From positions 182,105 through 246,104 of the forward strand of contig CATOTG010000004.1 in NCBI GenBank assembly GCA_951813015.1: DNA of 64,000 nt, written 5' to 3'. A program made the translations under genes and the position numbers. Position 1 is the stretch's first letter; each line of letters starts with the position of its first letter. Of this stretch, positions 35,822 through 44,202 are shown in pieces. The notes below the pieces were generated by a model. That model was not told the origin of the DNA, ran no database searches, and was given only the letters and a program-made list of their open reading frames with translations. This DNA comes from an uncultured Thermoanaerobaculia bacterium (GTDB lineage Bacteria > Acidobacteriota > Thermoanaerobaculia > Multivoradales > Multivoraceae).

Positions 35822-36970
35822 TCAGCCGTGCGGCGTGACCAGGTACTTCTCGCCGGTCGCCTGCTTCGCGTAGACCGCGACGGCAGCCGGGTCGAGAGCC
35901 TCCCGCAGGGTGACCGTCTTCGCGTAGCTCGAGGCGAAGGTCGTCTTGATCTCGGCGGCGACTCGCTGGCGGAGGCGGTCGGAAGCCTCCGGGCCGATCC
36001 GCTGGAGGAAGTGGGGGAGCAGCCAGCCTCCGAGGCCCCAGGCCATGCCGAAGTTCCGCGTCAAGACGGTCTGGCTGCGGTCGAGCCCGCCGTAGATGTA
36101 GACCTGCTTGAGCGTCGCCGAACCGTAGCGATTGAACTCGGGAGCGTTGGCGGACAGGGCCGCCTCCATCGCGGTCAGGATCTGGCCGGCCAGTTTGCCG
36201 CCGCCGGTCGCGTCGAAGCCGAGGGTGGCGCCGGTCTCGGTGAGGGCGGCGATCAGATCGGCCATGAAGGTGTCGGAACTCGAGTTCACGACATGTTCGG
36301 CGCCCAGATCCCGGAGGAGCGCCTCGTGCTCCACGCGGCGGACGATGTTGACCAGGGGTACGTCGTCGGCGGTGCAGATCTTCTGCAGCATCTGCCCGAG
36401 GTTCGAGGCGGCGGCCGTGTGAACCAGCGCCGCATGGCCCTCGATCCGCATCGTTTCGACCATGCCCAGCGCGGTCAGCGGGTTGACGAAGCAGGACGCG
36501 CCTTCGGCCGGCGTCGTGCCCTCGGGCAACACCAGGCAACGCTTCGCTTCGGCCAGGCGGTACTCCGCGTACATGGAACCGCCGAGGACGGCCACGACGC
36601 GACCCATCAGGGCCTGCGCACGGGCCGAGGAACCGGCCGCGACGACGACGCCGGCGCCCTCGTTGCCCGTGGGGATCGCCTGACCGAGTCGGCCGGCGAC
36701 CAGTCGTGCCAGCCCGTCGGGGATGTCGGCAAGGATGGCCGGGCCGTGCTCGCCTTCCGCGCCTCGGACGGTGGTGACGTCCGCCGGCCCGAACAGAACA
36801 CCCAGGTCGGACGGGTTGATCGGCGCCGCTTCGACCCGGATGACGACCTGCTCGGGCCCGGGATCGGCTACCGGAACCGGGACGAGGGCGAGCTCGACCG
36901 TGCCGCCGCCGCTGTCGCCTTTGCGGATCGTGGAGTGGAGGGCGAGGCCGTTGTTGGGGAGCTCGGTCAT
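35822..36970 (-). CDS. Medium-chain (quinone-oxidoreductase-like) dehydrogenase
   Basis: A 382-residue MDR-superfamily protein. It has the N-terminal GroES-like domain (VVIRVEAAPINPSDLGVLFG, GNEGAGVVVAAG) and a Rossmann domain beginning near LVHTAAASNLGQMLQKICTADDVPLVNIVRR. The zinc-ligand Cys residues of alcohol dehydrogenases are absent, so it is probably a zinc-free NADPH-dependent quinone or enone reductase. It is an ordinary metabolic gene embedded between the type III R-M genes and the NACHT system, 206 bp upstream of mod, with no sign of shared function. Confidence 0.83.
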   Translation of the reverse strand: MTELPNNGLALHSTIRKGDSGGGTVELALVPVPVADPGPEQVVIRVEAAPINPSDLGVLFGPADVTTVRGAEGEHGPAILADIPDGLARLVAGRLGQAIPTGNEGAGVVVAAGSSARAQALMGRVVAVLGGSMYAEYRLAEAKRCLVLPEGTTPAEGASCFVNPLTALGMVETMRIEGHAALVHTAAASNLGQMLQKICTADDVPLVNIVRRVEHEALLRDLGAEHVVNSSSDTFMADLIAALTETGATLGFDATGGGKLAGQILTAMEAALSANAPEFNRYGSATLKQVYIYGGLDRSQTVLTRNFGMAWGLGGWLLPHFLQRIGPEASDRLRQRVAAEIKTTFASSYAKTVTLREALDPAAVAVYAKQATGEKYLVTPHG

Positions 36971-37102
36971 CGGTGTTCTTCCTACGTTGGTGGGCGGTTG
37001 AGGGTCGGTCAGGGTATCGCGCCCGGGCGCTTGGCGACCTGTCGTCGGCGGTCACGACCGATGCGCTGCGGCTGGACGCCGACCGTCCATGAAGACCCGC
37101 TC

Positions 37103-38998
37103 TCAGGGCCTGCTGACGTCGATCACCCGCACGCTGATCTTCCGTTGTTGCTCAGGCGTCAGTTGCATGGCGAGGCCGTCCTCGAGTTTCTGCTGGAGTT
37201 CTTCGGGGCTGCCGGGGCGTTTGCCGGTGTGGTCAGGAGGCGCCTGATCGGGGTCGCCGAACCAGAGTGCGAGGAAGATGCCGTGTCCGCCAGTAGCCGG
37301 ATCCTGCGCGTACCCGGCGACAAGCTGGTCGCGCACCGCGCGATACAGGTCGCGGTGGGATTGCTTCTTGATCTCGATAGGGACGTGGAAACCGAGACAG
37401 GACAGGCGGATGTCTGCGCGCCGGCTGGCGGCGTACTGACCCTCGGGCTGCGCCCCTACCTCGGCCGGCAGACGTTGCCGCAGTTGGGAGAGCAGTGCGT
37501 CTCGGCAGGCGTTCTCGGGCTTGGAATCGGTGGGCCGGCCATGGCTGTCCTGGTTCCAGTACTGGCTCCAGTCGTTCGTGTTGGCGTGGCGGATCGAGCA
37601 GGCCACCTCTTCGATCCGGTGAAGTGCGAGGGCAGCGAGGTCGGCGGCGTTGGCGGGTGCAGCGTTGTTCAGGGTTGCGCGGATGCGGTCGAGGTCGGGG
37701 CGCTCGCAGGAAGCGTCGCGGGCGACTGCCGCTTGTCGGTCTGCGGCGGTTCGCAGGTGGTGGCGCCAGCGTGAGAGTGTCTCGTCGTCTGCCAGTCGGC
37801 GCAGGGAGTGGCCGGCCTCGGGCGCCGGCGATGCCGCGAGGCACTCGATCAGTTCGGCGAGATTCCACAGCGTCGATTCAGGCTGTGCGTTGTGGCGCCC
37901 GATGGCGTGGCGGCGGCCATGGTCCGGTCTGTCGACGAGATCGTAGATGCTGAAGGCGGCGCCTGACTGCCCGATCAGAACCTCCAATGCGCGGGGAGGA
38001 AGTTCGGCCGGCCGGAACACGGCGGGGTGCTCCGACCACAGGAACCTCGCAAGCTGTCTGGCAAGCGGTTCCTTGCCGTCAATGAACTTCGCGAGCCGGT
38101 CGGTGTAGGCGTCAGGCGCGGTCACGACGCCGGCCGCGAGCCAGTGGACGCGCTGCTTGACGAGCATGCTCTTGCCGGCGAGTTTCTTCTCCAGGATCTC
38201 GATCAACTCGTCCCGGTCGACATGTTGCCGCGCCGCCCACAGCAGGCGGGTCAGGTTGGGCAACTGCCGGACCCGGCGCCTGACCGGGAAGCCGCGAAGC
38301 AGAGCCGGTACAACAAGTCTGGCCAGTTCGGCGTGGCCGGCGTCGTGCGTCAGGTCCCATAGGCCGGAGACGTTCTCGCGGCCCATCTGCAGCTCGGTGC
38401 GAGCGAACGAGAGCAGCACGCTCGCAACTGTTTGCGGGTGCTTCTCGACCAGCTCGCGGTACCAGTTCGGATGGGAGTCGTGTTTGGTCAGCGCGGAATG
38501 GTAGAACGCGCAGGCTTGCCGCTTCTGCCGTCTTGTCATCGTTTCGACGAGCCGGGAGTTGGCCAACGCTCGCTCGTCGAGGGAAACGAGAAAGGGCGTC
38601 GAAAGGTAGTGGGTGCGGGATTCGCCGTGGAGGCGGAGAATCTCGTCCGCGTCGGGCACGTCGTCGCGGTCGCTGACGCCGCGCAGACCGCTGGCTGTCG
38701 CCTCGACGAGGTCTCTCTCGCCGCCAAGCTCTTCGCCTAGCCACTCGAGGAGCGGGACCTGACTCCGGGAGCGTTGAAACCACCTCTGTGCCAGGTGGAA
38801 CAGAAGCCACGGGGCGCCCCTGTTCTGCTCCAGGGCGGGCGCCTCGGAGCGAACGGAGTCAAGCCACTCTTGCTTCCGTCGCCTGCGTCGCTCGAGGTAA
38901 GAGGCGTGGATCGCTCTGTTTCTGCACGACCTTTCGCGCAGGCTCCCTCTTTCCCTTAGGTTCACTGCGGCTTCGGGATCGGACGGAACGGGCCGCAA
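37103..38998 (-). CDS. Helical-repeat and PD-(D/E)XK nuclease part of NACHT defence protein
   Basis: A 631-residue ORF from a TTG at 38998. The first ~450 residues are helical and repeat-like (YHSALTKHDSHPNWYRELVEKHP, RVHWLAAGVVTAPDAYTDRLAKF). The C terminus, from about 500, is a restriction-nuclease fold: RRADIRL with D529, then PIEIKKQ with E542 and K544, followed by a helix. In the NACHT-family proteins I recall, this region is fused to the NTPase. Here its frame continues upstream as SSRRLLDEATRQHPSL, which fits directly after HIAEFL of the next ORF. The two are therefore one gene split by a shift near 39035, or a two-subunit version. Confidence 0.7.
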   Translation of the reverse strand: MRPVPSDPEAAVNLRERGSLRERSCRNRAIHASYLERRRRRKQEWLDSVRSEAPALEQNRGAPWLLFHLAQRWFQRSRSQVPLLEWLGEELGGERDLVEATASGLRGVSDRDDVPDADEILRLHGESRTHYLSTPFLVSLDERALANSRLVETMTRRQKRQACAFYHSALTKHDSHPNWYRELVEKHPQTVASVLLSFARTELQMGRENVSGLWDLTHDAGHAELARLVVPALLRGFPVRRRVRQLPNLTRLLWAARQHVDRDELIEILEKKLAGKSMLVKQRVHWLAAGVVTAPDAYTDRLAKFIDGKEPLARQLARFLWSEHPAVFRPAELPPRALEVLIGQSGAAFSIYDLVDRPDHGRRHAIGRHNAQPESTLWNLAELIECLAASPAPEAGHSLRRLADDETLSRWRHHLRTAADRQAAVARDASCERPDLDRIRATLNNAAPANAADLAALALHRIEEVACSIRHANTNDWSQYWNQDSHGRPTDSKPENACRDALLSQLRQRLPAEVGAQPEGQYAASRRADIRLSCLGFHVPIEIKKQSHRDLYRAVRDQLVAGYAQDPATGGHGIFLALWFGDPDQAPPDHTGKRPGSPEELQQKLEDGLAMQLTPEQQRKISVRVIDVSRP

Positions 38999-40037
38999 GG
39001 AAGGGTGTTGTCGGGTAGCTTCGTCCAGGAGTCGGCGCGAGGAACTCCGCGATGTGCCGATGGACGGGTTCGAGACGCTGGCTGGCCGAGGACCGGCCGT
39101 TCCGGACAGCGAAGAGCCGACTGGACAAGGCCAGTCGCTGGACGCGGATCATTGCGTTGGCCGCGCTTGTCGCCGTTCCCGGCTGCGCCGGGTCGAGGCG
39201 CTCGATTGCCGGGTACCTGGCATCGCTCTCCTCGCTTGCCGGGAGGCTGCTGGCGCCGGGGGCGCCTGACAGCAACAGCAAGGCGCAGATGCGTCCTGCC
39301 GCGTCCATGATCTGCGTTTCGGGCGGGCGTTCCCGCAGGGAGAGGCGATGCTCGTCGTTCGGCTCGGTCGCGAGCCGCTTGCAGGCCAGCTCGAACGTCT
39401 CAAGCCGACTGGCGGGCCACCGTCCGCCTCCGCCGACCGCCTGAATGAGCGTGTTGAGGTTCTGCGGGTTTGCCAGGAGCTCCCGAAACCCCCTTTCCTC
39501 CGCTTCGTGGAGGAACCTCTCGGCGTCGTCCAGGCGCTCGTCCGCGCGGGCGATCCGCCTCGCGTCGTCTGAAGTCAGCGGATCGAGCCGGAGCGCCTTG
39601 ATTTCGCCCTCCGGCGCCACGGCTTTGAGTCGTTCCAGGTCGTTCCGGCCCAGCCAGTCGGCCTCCCTGCAAGACAATCGGAAGGGAGGCTGTCCGAGTT
39701 CGGCGAGCCGGGCGCGCACCCGGTCGAGGGCCGTACGGCCGTCCCTGCTGCCGGCACGGACTTCGTCCAGACCATCGATGAAGAGCGTTCTGCCTTCCCA
39801 CTCCGGCCGACTTCCCACGCCGAACTCCACGAAGTCCCTGGCCGAGACGAAGTCGGCCGCGTCGCCCGCTCGCTGGCGCTCCCGCCAGAAGCAAGTCGTC
39901 TTGCCGGCGCCCGGGTCGCCGAGCAGGACGTACGCGGGCACGTCTCGGTAGTCGGCGAGCGGTCTGGCGGTTCTATTCCGGTCGAAACCGTTCTCGCTTC
40001 CTTGCACCTCGGTGCACGTTCGGTCAATGATCGTCAT
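38859..40037 (-). CDS. NACHT/STAND NTPase domain of defence protein
   Basis: A 392-residue ORF. It has Walker A GDPGAGKTT (40-48) in PAYVLLGDPGAGKTT, Walker B LFIDGLDE (85-92), a sensor-like RLSCREADWLG and a helical region ending EPVHRHIAEFLA, typical of NACHT NTPases in bacterial STAND-type anti-phage proteins. After HIAEFLA the frame runs on as basic low-complexity sequence for about 60 residues that overlaps the next ORF, so that tail is probably a shift artefact. The start ATG overlaps by 4 bp the stop of the decayed DUF4143 gene upstream. Such proteins are expected to sense a phage product and activate the attached nuclease. Confidence 0.78.
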   Translation of the reverse strand: MTIIDRTCTEVQGSENGFDRNRTARPLADYRDVPAYVLLGDPGAGKTTCFWRERQRAGDAADFVSARDFVEFGVGSRPEWEGRTLFIDGLDEVRAGSRDGRTALDRVRARLAELGQPPFRLSCREADWLGRNDLERLKAVAPEGEIKALRLDPLTSDDARRIARADERLDDAERFLHEAEERGFRELLANPQNLNTLIQAVGGGGRWPASRLETFELACKRLATEPNDEHRLSLRERPPETQIMDAAGRICALLLLSGAPGASSLPASEESDARYPAIERLDPAQPGTATSAANAMIRVQRLALSSRLFAVRNGRSSASQRLEPVHRHIAEFLAPTPGRSYPTTPFLAARSVRSRSRSEPKGKREPARKVVQKQSDPRLLPRATQATEARVA

Positions 40038-40602
40038 TCGCCGTCCTCGAACCAGTCCGATGCGGGTCGGCTGAGGTACTCGGCGAGCGACACGGTGTTC
40101 CGCTTTCGTTCATCCGGGCCGACTACCACGATTCGGTCGGGACGGAAGCGCTCGCGGAAGATCTTCATGCCGCGAGTCGCTCGGACCTGGCCCGTCTTCA
40201 CCTCGATGGCCACCGTCCGCGGCCCGCGAGTCATCACGAAGTCGACTTCATTGTCGTCCTTGCTTCGCCAGTAGTGGACCTTCGTTCGTTCGTCGGCGGT
40301 GTTGAGGAGATGTGCGCCCGCCGCGGTCTCGACGATGCGTCCCCAGAAGGTGCGGTCCGCCTGTGCTTCCTCGAACGAGTAGTCCGACAGCACTGTCATC
40401 AGGCCCGTGTTGAGCACAACCAGCTTCGGGCGGTCGATGCGCTGCCGTGCCGGACTGCGCGAGTATCTTGGAATGGCCGCCAGGAGGCCGACCCGGGAAA
40501 GGATGTGGAGGTAGTCGACGAGCGTCGTGGCGTTACCGGCGCCTGCGCTCGTACTTCATCGCGGGTCAGTTTACGTTTCCGAAGAAGATTCGGCAAGACA
40601 GT
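40034..40602 (-). pseudogene. Remnant of DUF4143 ATP-binding protein
   Basis: The intact stretch (GTG at 40417 and the frame before it) reads GAGNATTLVDYLHILSRVGLL, then DRPKLVVLNTGLMTVLSDYSF, TFWGRIVETAAGAHLLN and NEVDFVMTRGPRTVAIEVKTGQ. That is the DUF4143 half of a common AAA+ ATPase family, ending in a nuclease-like E-x-K. Upstream, KLTRDEVRAQ continues the same protein in another frame, and then nothing: the whole AAA+ domain is missing. So it is 5'-truncated with at least one frameshift. Its stop overlaps the NACHT start. Confidence 0.72.
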
Positions 40603-40695
40603 GATACCGGGCGCCTCAGTGAGTCTGGCCGGTGCGCGGTCTGCCTCGATGGAGTAGATTCGCCTTTGGGCTGAACCAACCTGGAGGGACAGCAG

Positions 40696-41232
40696 ATGAC
40701 CGCGACCTGTCACGACTTCCGTACCCCGATCGGCACCCTCCGCCTGGTGGGCGACGAGGATGCGATCGACCGGATCGAGTTGCCGAACCGGGCGGCCGAG
40801 CCGCCGGATCCGGCCTGGACGCCCTCGAACAGCGACTTGCCGGCAGCCCTGGCGGAGGCGAAGCGGCAGATCGGGGAGTACTTCGCCGGTGCGCGGCGCG
40901 AGTTCGACCTGCCCTTGGCTCTCGAGGGGACCGAGTTCCAACGCCACGTGTGGGCCGAACTGCGCCGCATCCCGTTCGGCGAGACGATTTCGTACGGCGA
41001 GTTGGCGGCACGGATCGGCAAGCCGACGGCCTCGCGTGCAGTCGGGGCCGCGAACGGTCGCAACCCGGCGCCGGTCGTCGTACCTTGCCACCGGGTGGTC
41101 AGCCACGACGGGACGCTTGGGGGTTACGGCGGCGGCCTGCCCACGAAGCAGGCGCTGCTCGATCTGGAGCGAAGGGCCGCTGGCGACACTCCCTGGGCCG
41201 CGGTCGAGGTCGGCTTGGGGACTCCCGGCTGA
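40696..41232 (+). CDS. ogt: Methylated-DNA-protein-cysteine methyltransferase
   Basis: A 178-residue Ogt/MGMT enzyme that removes O6-alkyl groups from guanine by irreversible transfer to its own cysteine. The active site is VVVPCHRV with C131, preceded by the helix-turn-helix ISYGELAARIG and the Asn-hinge VGAANGRNP. The N-terminal ribonuclease-like domain is short. It acts alone in the cytoplasm on DNA. The start ATG at 40696 has GGAGGG upstream. It follows the defence island and precedes an exported protein gene by about 117 bp. Confidence 0.93.
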   Translation: MTATCHDFRTPIGTLRLVGDEDAIDRIELPNRAAEPPDPAWTPSNSDLPAALAEAKRQIGEYFAGARREFDLPLALEGTEFQRHVWAELRRIPFGETISYGELAARIGKPTASRAVGAANGRNPAPVVVPCHRVVSHDGTLGGYGGGLPTKQALLDLERRAAGDTPWAAVEVGLGTPG

Positions 41233-41349
41233 CCTACCGGCTCAGGCCGGTGGTAAGCTGCGCCCCGCCGCTGCAACTGCGATTCCGATTGCCTGCGCTT
41301 CATGCGCGGGCGGGATCTGTTTGAACCGATCTCCCACTGGAGGTTCATG

Positions 41350-42717
41350 ATGCGTCGTTCCACTCTTCTGCTCGTCGCCCTCGCCGTGGCACTGCTGGTC
41401 GCGGGCTCGGCCCTCGCCGCGCCGCCGTCCACCGACAACTGGCCGTCCTTCCGCGGCGCCGACGCGATGAGCGTCGCCGCCGACGATCCGCGTCTGCCGC
41501 ATTCCTGGAGCACGGAGGAAAACGTGGTCTGGTCGGTGGACGTGCCGGGTCTCGGCTGGTCCTCGCCGATCGTTCTGGGCGACCGGGTGTTCGTCACCAC
41601 GGTGTGGAGCGAGGGCGAAGTCGAAGAGCCGAAGAAGGGGTTGTACCTGGGCGGGAACCGGATGCAGCCTTCCGCGGACCTTCACCACTGGACGGTCTAC
41701 TGCTTCTCGGTCGAGACGGGTGAGAAGTGCTGGGAACAAGAGGTGCTCGCCGCGGTGCCGGACTTTGCGAGGCACCTGAAGAACACGTACGCATCGGAGA
41801 CGCCGGTGACGGACGGTGAGCGCGTGTACGCGTACTTCGGCAACGTCGGCGTGTTCGCCTTCACGCTCGACGGCGAGCCGGTGTGGGAGCGCCGTTTCGA
41901 GGCCGTTCCGACCCGCTACGGCTGGGGTACCGCGGCGTCGCCGATCGTCCACGACGGGCAGCTCTACATCGTGAACGACAACGAGGACCAGTCCTACATG
42001 CTTGCGCTCGACGCCGCGACCGGCGAGGAGCTCTGGCGCGATCCCCGGGACGAAGGCAGCAACTGGGCGACGCCCTTCGTGTGGGAGAACGAGCTGCGCA
42101 CCGAGGTGATCACCGTGGGCACGGACCAGGTGAGGTCATACGACAAGGAGGGCAAGCTCCTGTGGCACTTCGGCGGCATGTCGTCGATCGCCATCCCGCA
42201 GCCGTTCTCGGAGTACGGTCTGCTCTACGTGTCGTCGGGGTACATCGGCGACCAGGTCCGCCCGGTCTACGCGATCAAGCCTGGCGCGGAGGGCGACATC
42301 ACACTCGAAGAGGACCAGCAGAGCAACCAGTGGGTGGTCTGGTACCAGCCTCAGGCGGGCTCCTACAACCCGACGCCGCTGATCTACCGCGACCGGTTCT
42401 ACACCCTGCTCGACCGCGGCTTTTTCACCGCGCACGATCCGAAAACGGGCGCCGAGGTCTATGGCAAGCAGCGCATCGAGCGCGGCTCGGGTGCTTTCAC
42501 GGCCTCGCCCTGGGCTTACAACGGCAAGGTATTCGTGCTCAGCGAGGACGGCGACACGTTCGTCATCGAAGCCGGCGACGAGTTCAAGGTCGTGGGCAAG
42601 AACTCGCTCGATGAGATGTGCATGTCGACGCCCGCCATGGCGGACGGCAGCCTGTTCATCCGCACTCGCAGCAAGCTCTACCGGTTGACCAACCACGGCG
42701 CATCGACCGGACCCTGA
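41350..42717 (+). CDS. Exported PQQ-like beta-propeller protein
   Basis: A 455-residue protein with a clear signal peptide (MRRSTLLLVALAVALLV, cleavage after SALA). The mature part is a PQQ-binding-like beta propeller: SPIVLGDRVFVTT, SIPIVHDGQLYIVND, ALDAATGEELW and similar blades. No catalytic PQQ-dehydrogenase residues are evident, so it may be structural or bind a substrate. The ATG at 41350 is preferred over 41347 because GGAGG then lies at good spacing (6 bases). It is 176 bp upstream of the cytochrome/copper protein, and both are exported, suggesting a shared periplasmic process; that is inference. Confidence 0.82.
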   Translation: MRRSTLLLVALAVALLVAGSALAAPPSTDNWPSFRGADAMSVAADDPRLPHSWSTEENVVWSVDVPGLGWSSPIVLGDRVFVTTVWSEGEVEEPKKGLYLGGNRMQPSADLHHWTVYCFSVETGEKCWEQEVLAAVPDFARHLKNTYASETPVTDGERVYAYFGNVGVFAFTLDGEPVWERRFEAVPTRYGWGTAASPIVHDGQLYIVNDNEDQSYMLALDAATGEELWRDPRDEGSNWATPFVWENELRTEVITVGTDQVRSYDKEGKLLWHFGGMSSIAIPQPFSEYGLLYVSSGYIGDQVRPVYAIKPGAEGDITLEEDQQSNQWVVWYQPQAGSYNPTPLIYRDRFYTLLDRGFFTAHDPKTGAEVYGKQRIERGSGAFTASPWAYNGKVFVLSEDGDTFVIEAGDEFKVVGKNSLDEMCMSTPAMADGSLFIRTRSKLYRLTNHGASTGP

Positions 42718-42893
42718 TCGGGAAGCGGACGTCGCCAAAGCGCGTGCAGCAGCTGGGGAAGGCGGACCGCAACCTGCCGCTGCCCTTTCAGGCGATATCC
42801 GGCTACCCGTTCGCTCCCGGCGGAAGTCGCCCCCGGGCTCCGGATGAGGGGCGTGAACAGCCGGCGCTGGAGCGGCGTCCTGTTCCGGCTCGG

Positions 42894-44126
42894 ATGGCTG
42901 ACGAAACGGGAGAGCCCGGCGCCTGCCGCAAGCGTGTGGCGGCGAGGGCTGCGGCGGCCTGGGTGGCCTGCACCGTCTTCGCCCTCCCCGCGTTCGCGGT
43001 CGACTTCGATGACGTGGCAGAGGTGTTCCGCCTCCGGTGCGCCGGCTGCCACCAACAGGGCGGACCGGCGCCGTTCGCGCTCGAGACCTTCGAGCAGGCT
43101 CGCGCCTGGGCGTCGTCGATCCGGCGGGTCGTGGCGGCGGGGGCGATGCCGCCGTGGCATGCCGACCCGCGCTACGGCAAGTTCGCGAACGACCGGCGCC
43201 TGCCGCCGGCCGAGAAGGAGAAGCTGCTGGCCTGGGTCGACGAAGGCAGCCGCCCCGGGGCCGGGGCCGCGGCGACGGCGCCAGTCGATGCTGCCGATCG
43301 CTCGTCGGGCTGGCGGATCGGCGCACCTGACCTCGTCTTCGAGCTGCCGGAGAAGGTGACGATTCCGGCCGCCGGCGAGGTTCCTTACCACGGCTATCGC
43401 GTGGATACGAAGTTGCCCGAGGACGTGTGGATCCAGGCGGCGGAGACCCAGCCGGGGAACGCTGCCGTCGTTCATCACGTGATCGTGCAGGCGTTCCCGG
43501 GTTCCGGTGCGGTGGCGCCGGCCGGAGGCGACCCGCGTACCGTGGGCGACCTGGGCGGCTACGCGCCGGGCACAGGCCCGTTGATCATGCCTGCGGGTGT
43601 CGGCCGCCGGCTGCCAGCCGGAGCGGTGATCGACTTCCAGATGCACTACACGCCGACCGGCCGGGTAGAGACCGACCGCAGCCGGATCGGCCTTGTGCTC
43701 GCAGCCAAGCCGCCGCGCCACGAGTCGCGTACGGCCCTGTGTTCGACTCCCTTCCTGTGGATTCCGGCGGGGGAGAGCGATGTGCGTTTCGAGGCGGAAC
43801 TCGTGTTCCCGCGCGAGAGTCGCCTGCTGTCGCTGCGGCCGCACATGCATCTGCGTGGCGACACGTTCGAGTTCCGGGCCGAGTATCCGGACGGCGGCGC
43901 CGAGGTTGTCTTGCGCGTCGAGGGCTACGACTTCAACTGGCAGACGACCTACCGGCTGGCCGAGCCCAAGCCGATGCCGGCCGGCACGAAGCTTCGTTGC
44001 GTCGCCACGTATGACAACAGCGGCGACAATCGGCGCAACCCGGATCCGACCCGCGACGTCTCCTGGGGCCGCGAGACAACGGACGAGATGATGATCGGCT
44101 TCGTGGACTACTACGAGGTGGAGTGA
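42894..44126 (+). CDS. Cytochrome c motif plus PHM-like copper type II domain protein
   Basis: A 410-residue exported protein. An N-terminal hydrophobic segment (about 18-36, ending LPAFA) is a signal. One heme-c site, RCAGCH, follows near 50 in a C-type cytochrome segment. The rest matches the copper type II, ascorbate-dependent monooxygenase (PHM-like) fold: AVVHHVIVQAF (HH, first copper), IDFQMHYTPTG, LRPHMHLRGD and a late MMIGFVDY. It could couple electron supply from the cytochrome to copper-dependent oxidation, but the reaction is unknown. The ATG at 42894 is chosen because the signal follows; the longer ORF begins inside the upstream gene. Confidence 0.75.
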   Translation: MADETGEPGACRKRVAARAAAAWVACTVFALPAFAVDFDDVAEVFRLRCAGCHQQGGPAPFALETFEQARAWASSIRRVVAAGAMPPWHADPRYGKFANDRRLPPAEKEKLLAWVDEGSRPGAGAAATAPVDAADRSSGWRIGAPDLVFELPEKVTIPAAGEVPYHGYRVDTKLPEDVWIQAAETQPGNAAVVHHVIVQAFPGSGAVAPAGGDPRTVGDLGGYAPGTGPLIMPAGVGRRLPAGAVIDFQMHYTPTGRVETDRSRIGLVLAAKPPRHESRTALCSTPFLWIPAGESDVRFEAELVFPRESRLLSLRPHMHLRGDTFEFRAEYPDGGAEVVLRVEGYDFNWQTTYRLAEPKPMPAGTKLRCVATYDNSGDNRRNPDPTRDVSWGRETTDEMMIGFVDYYEVE

Positions 44127-44202
44127 GCCGGGTGCCATCCGCACGCCCGATGACGAGCGTGCGGAGTGGTTCACGGGTGGCGCACTGCGCCACCCGGGTT
44201 CC
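44127..44202. repeat. Double-hairpin dispersed repeat, copy 3 (inverted)
   Basis: Inverted relative to the others. Its second stem reads CCGCACGCTCG/CGGGCGTGCGG on the minus strand, where the other copies have CCGTGCGCCCG/CGGGCGCACGG. TG/CA has been exchanged for CA/TG on both arms, preserving pairing. It lies between convergent gene ends, and the last ten codons and stop of the Gfo/Idh/MocA gene fall inside it. Confidence 0.8.

Noticed and set aside
33912..37055. 1047-codon minus-strand ORF covering mod and upstream sequence
   Set aside because: The first ~480 codons are an Arg/Pro-rich shadow of the dehydrogenase gene (35822-36970). Conserved Mod sequence starts at about 35615.
38859..40037. 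Calling the NACHT locus an AVAST (Avs) system
   Set aside because: Known Avs proteins carry their effector at the N terminus. Here the nuclease is C-terminal, so I kept a general NACHT description.
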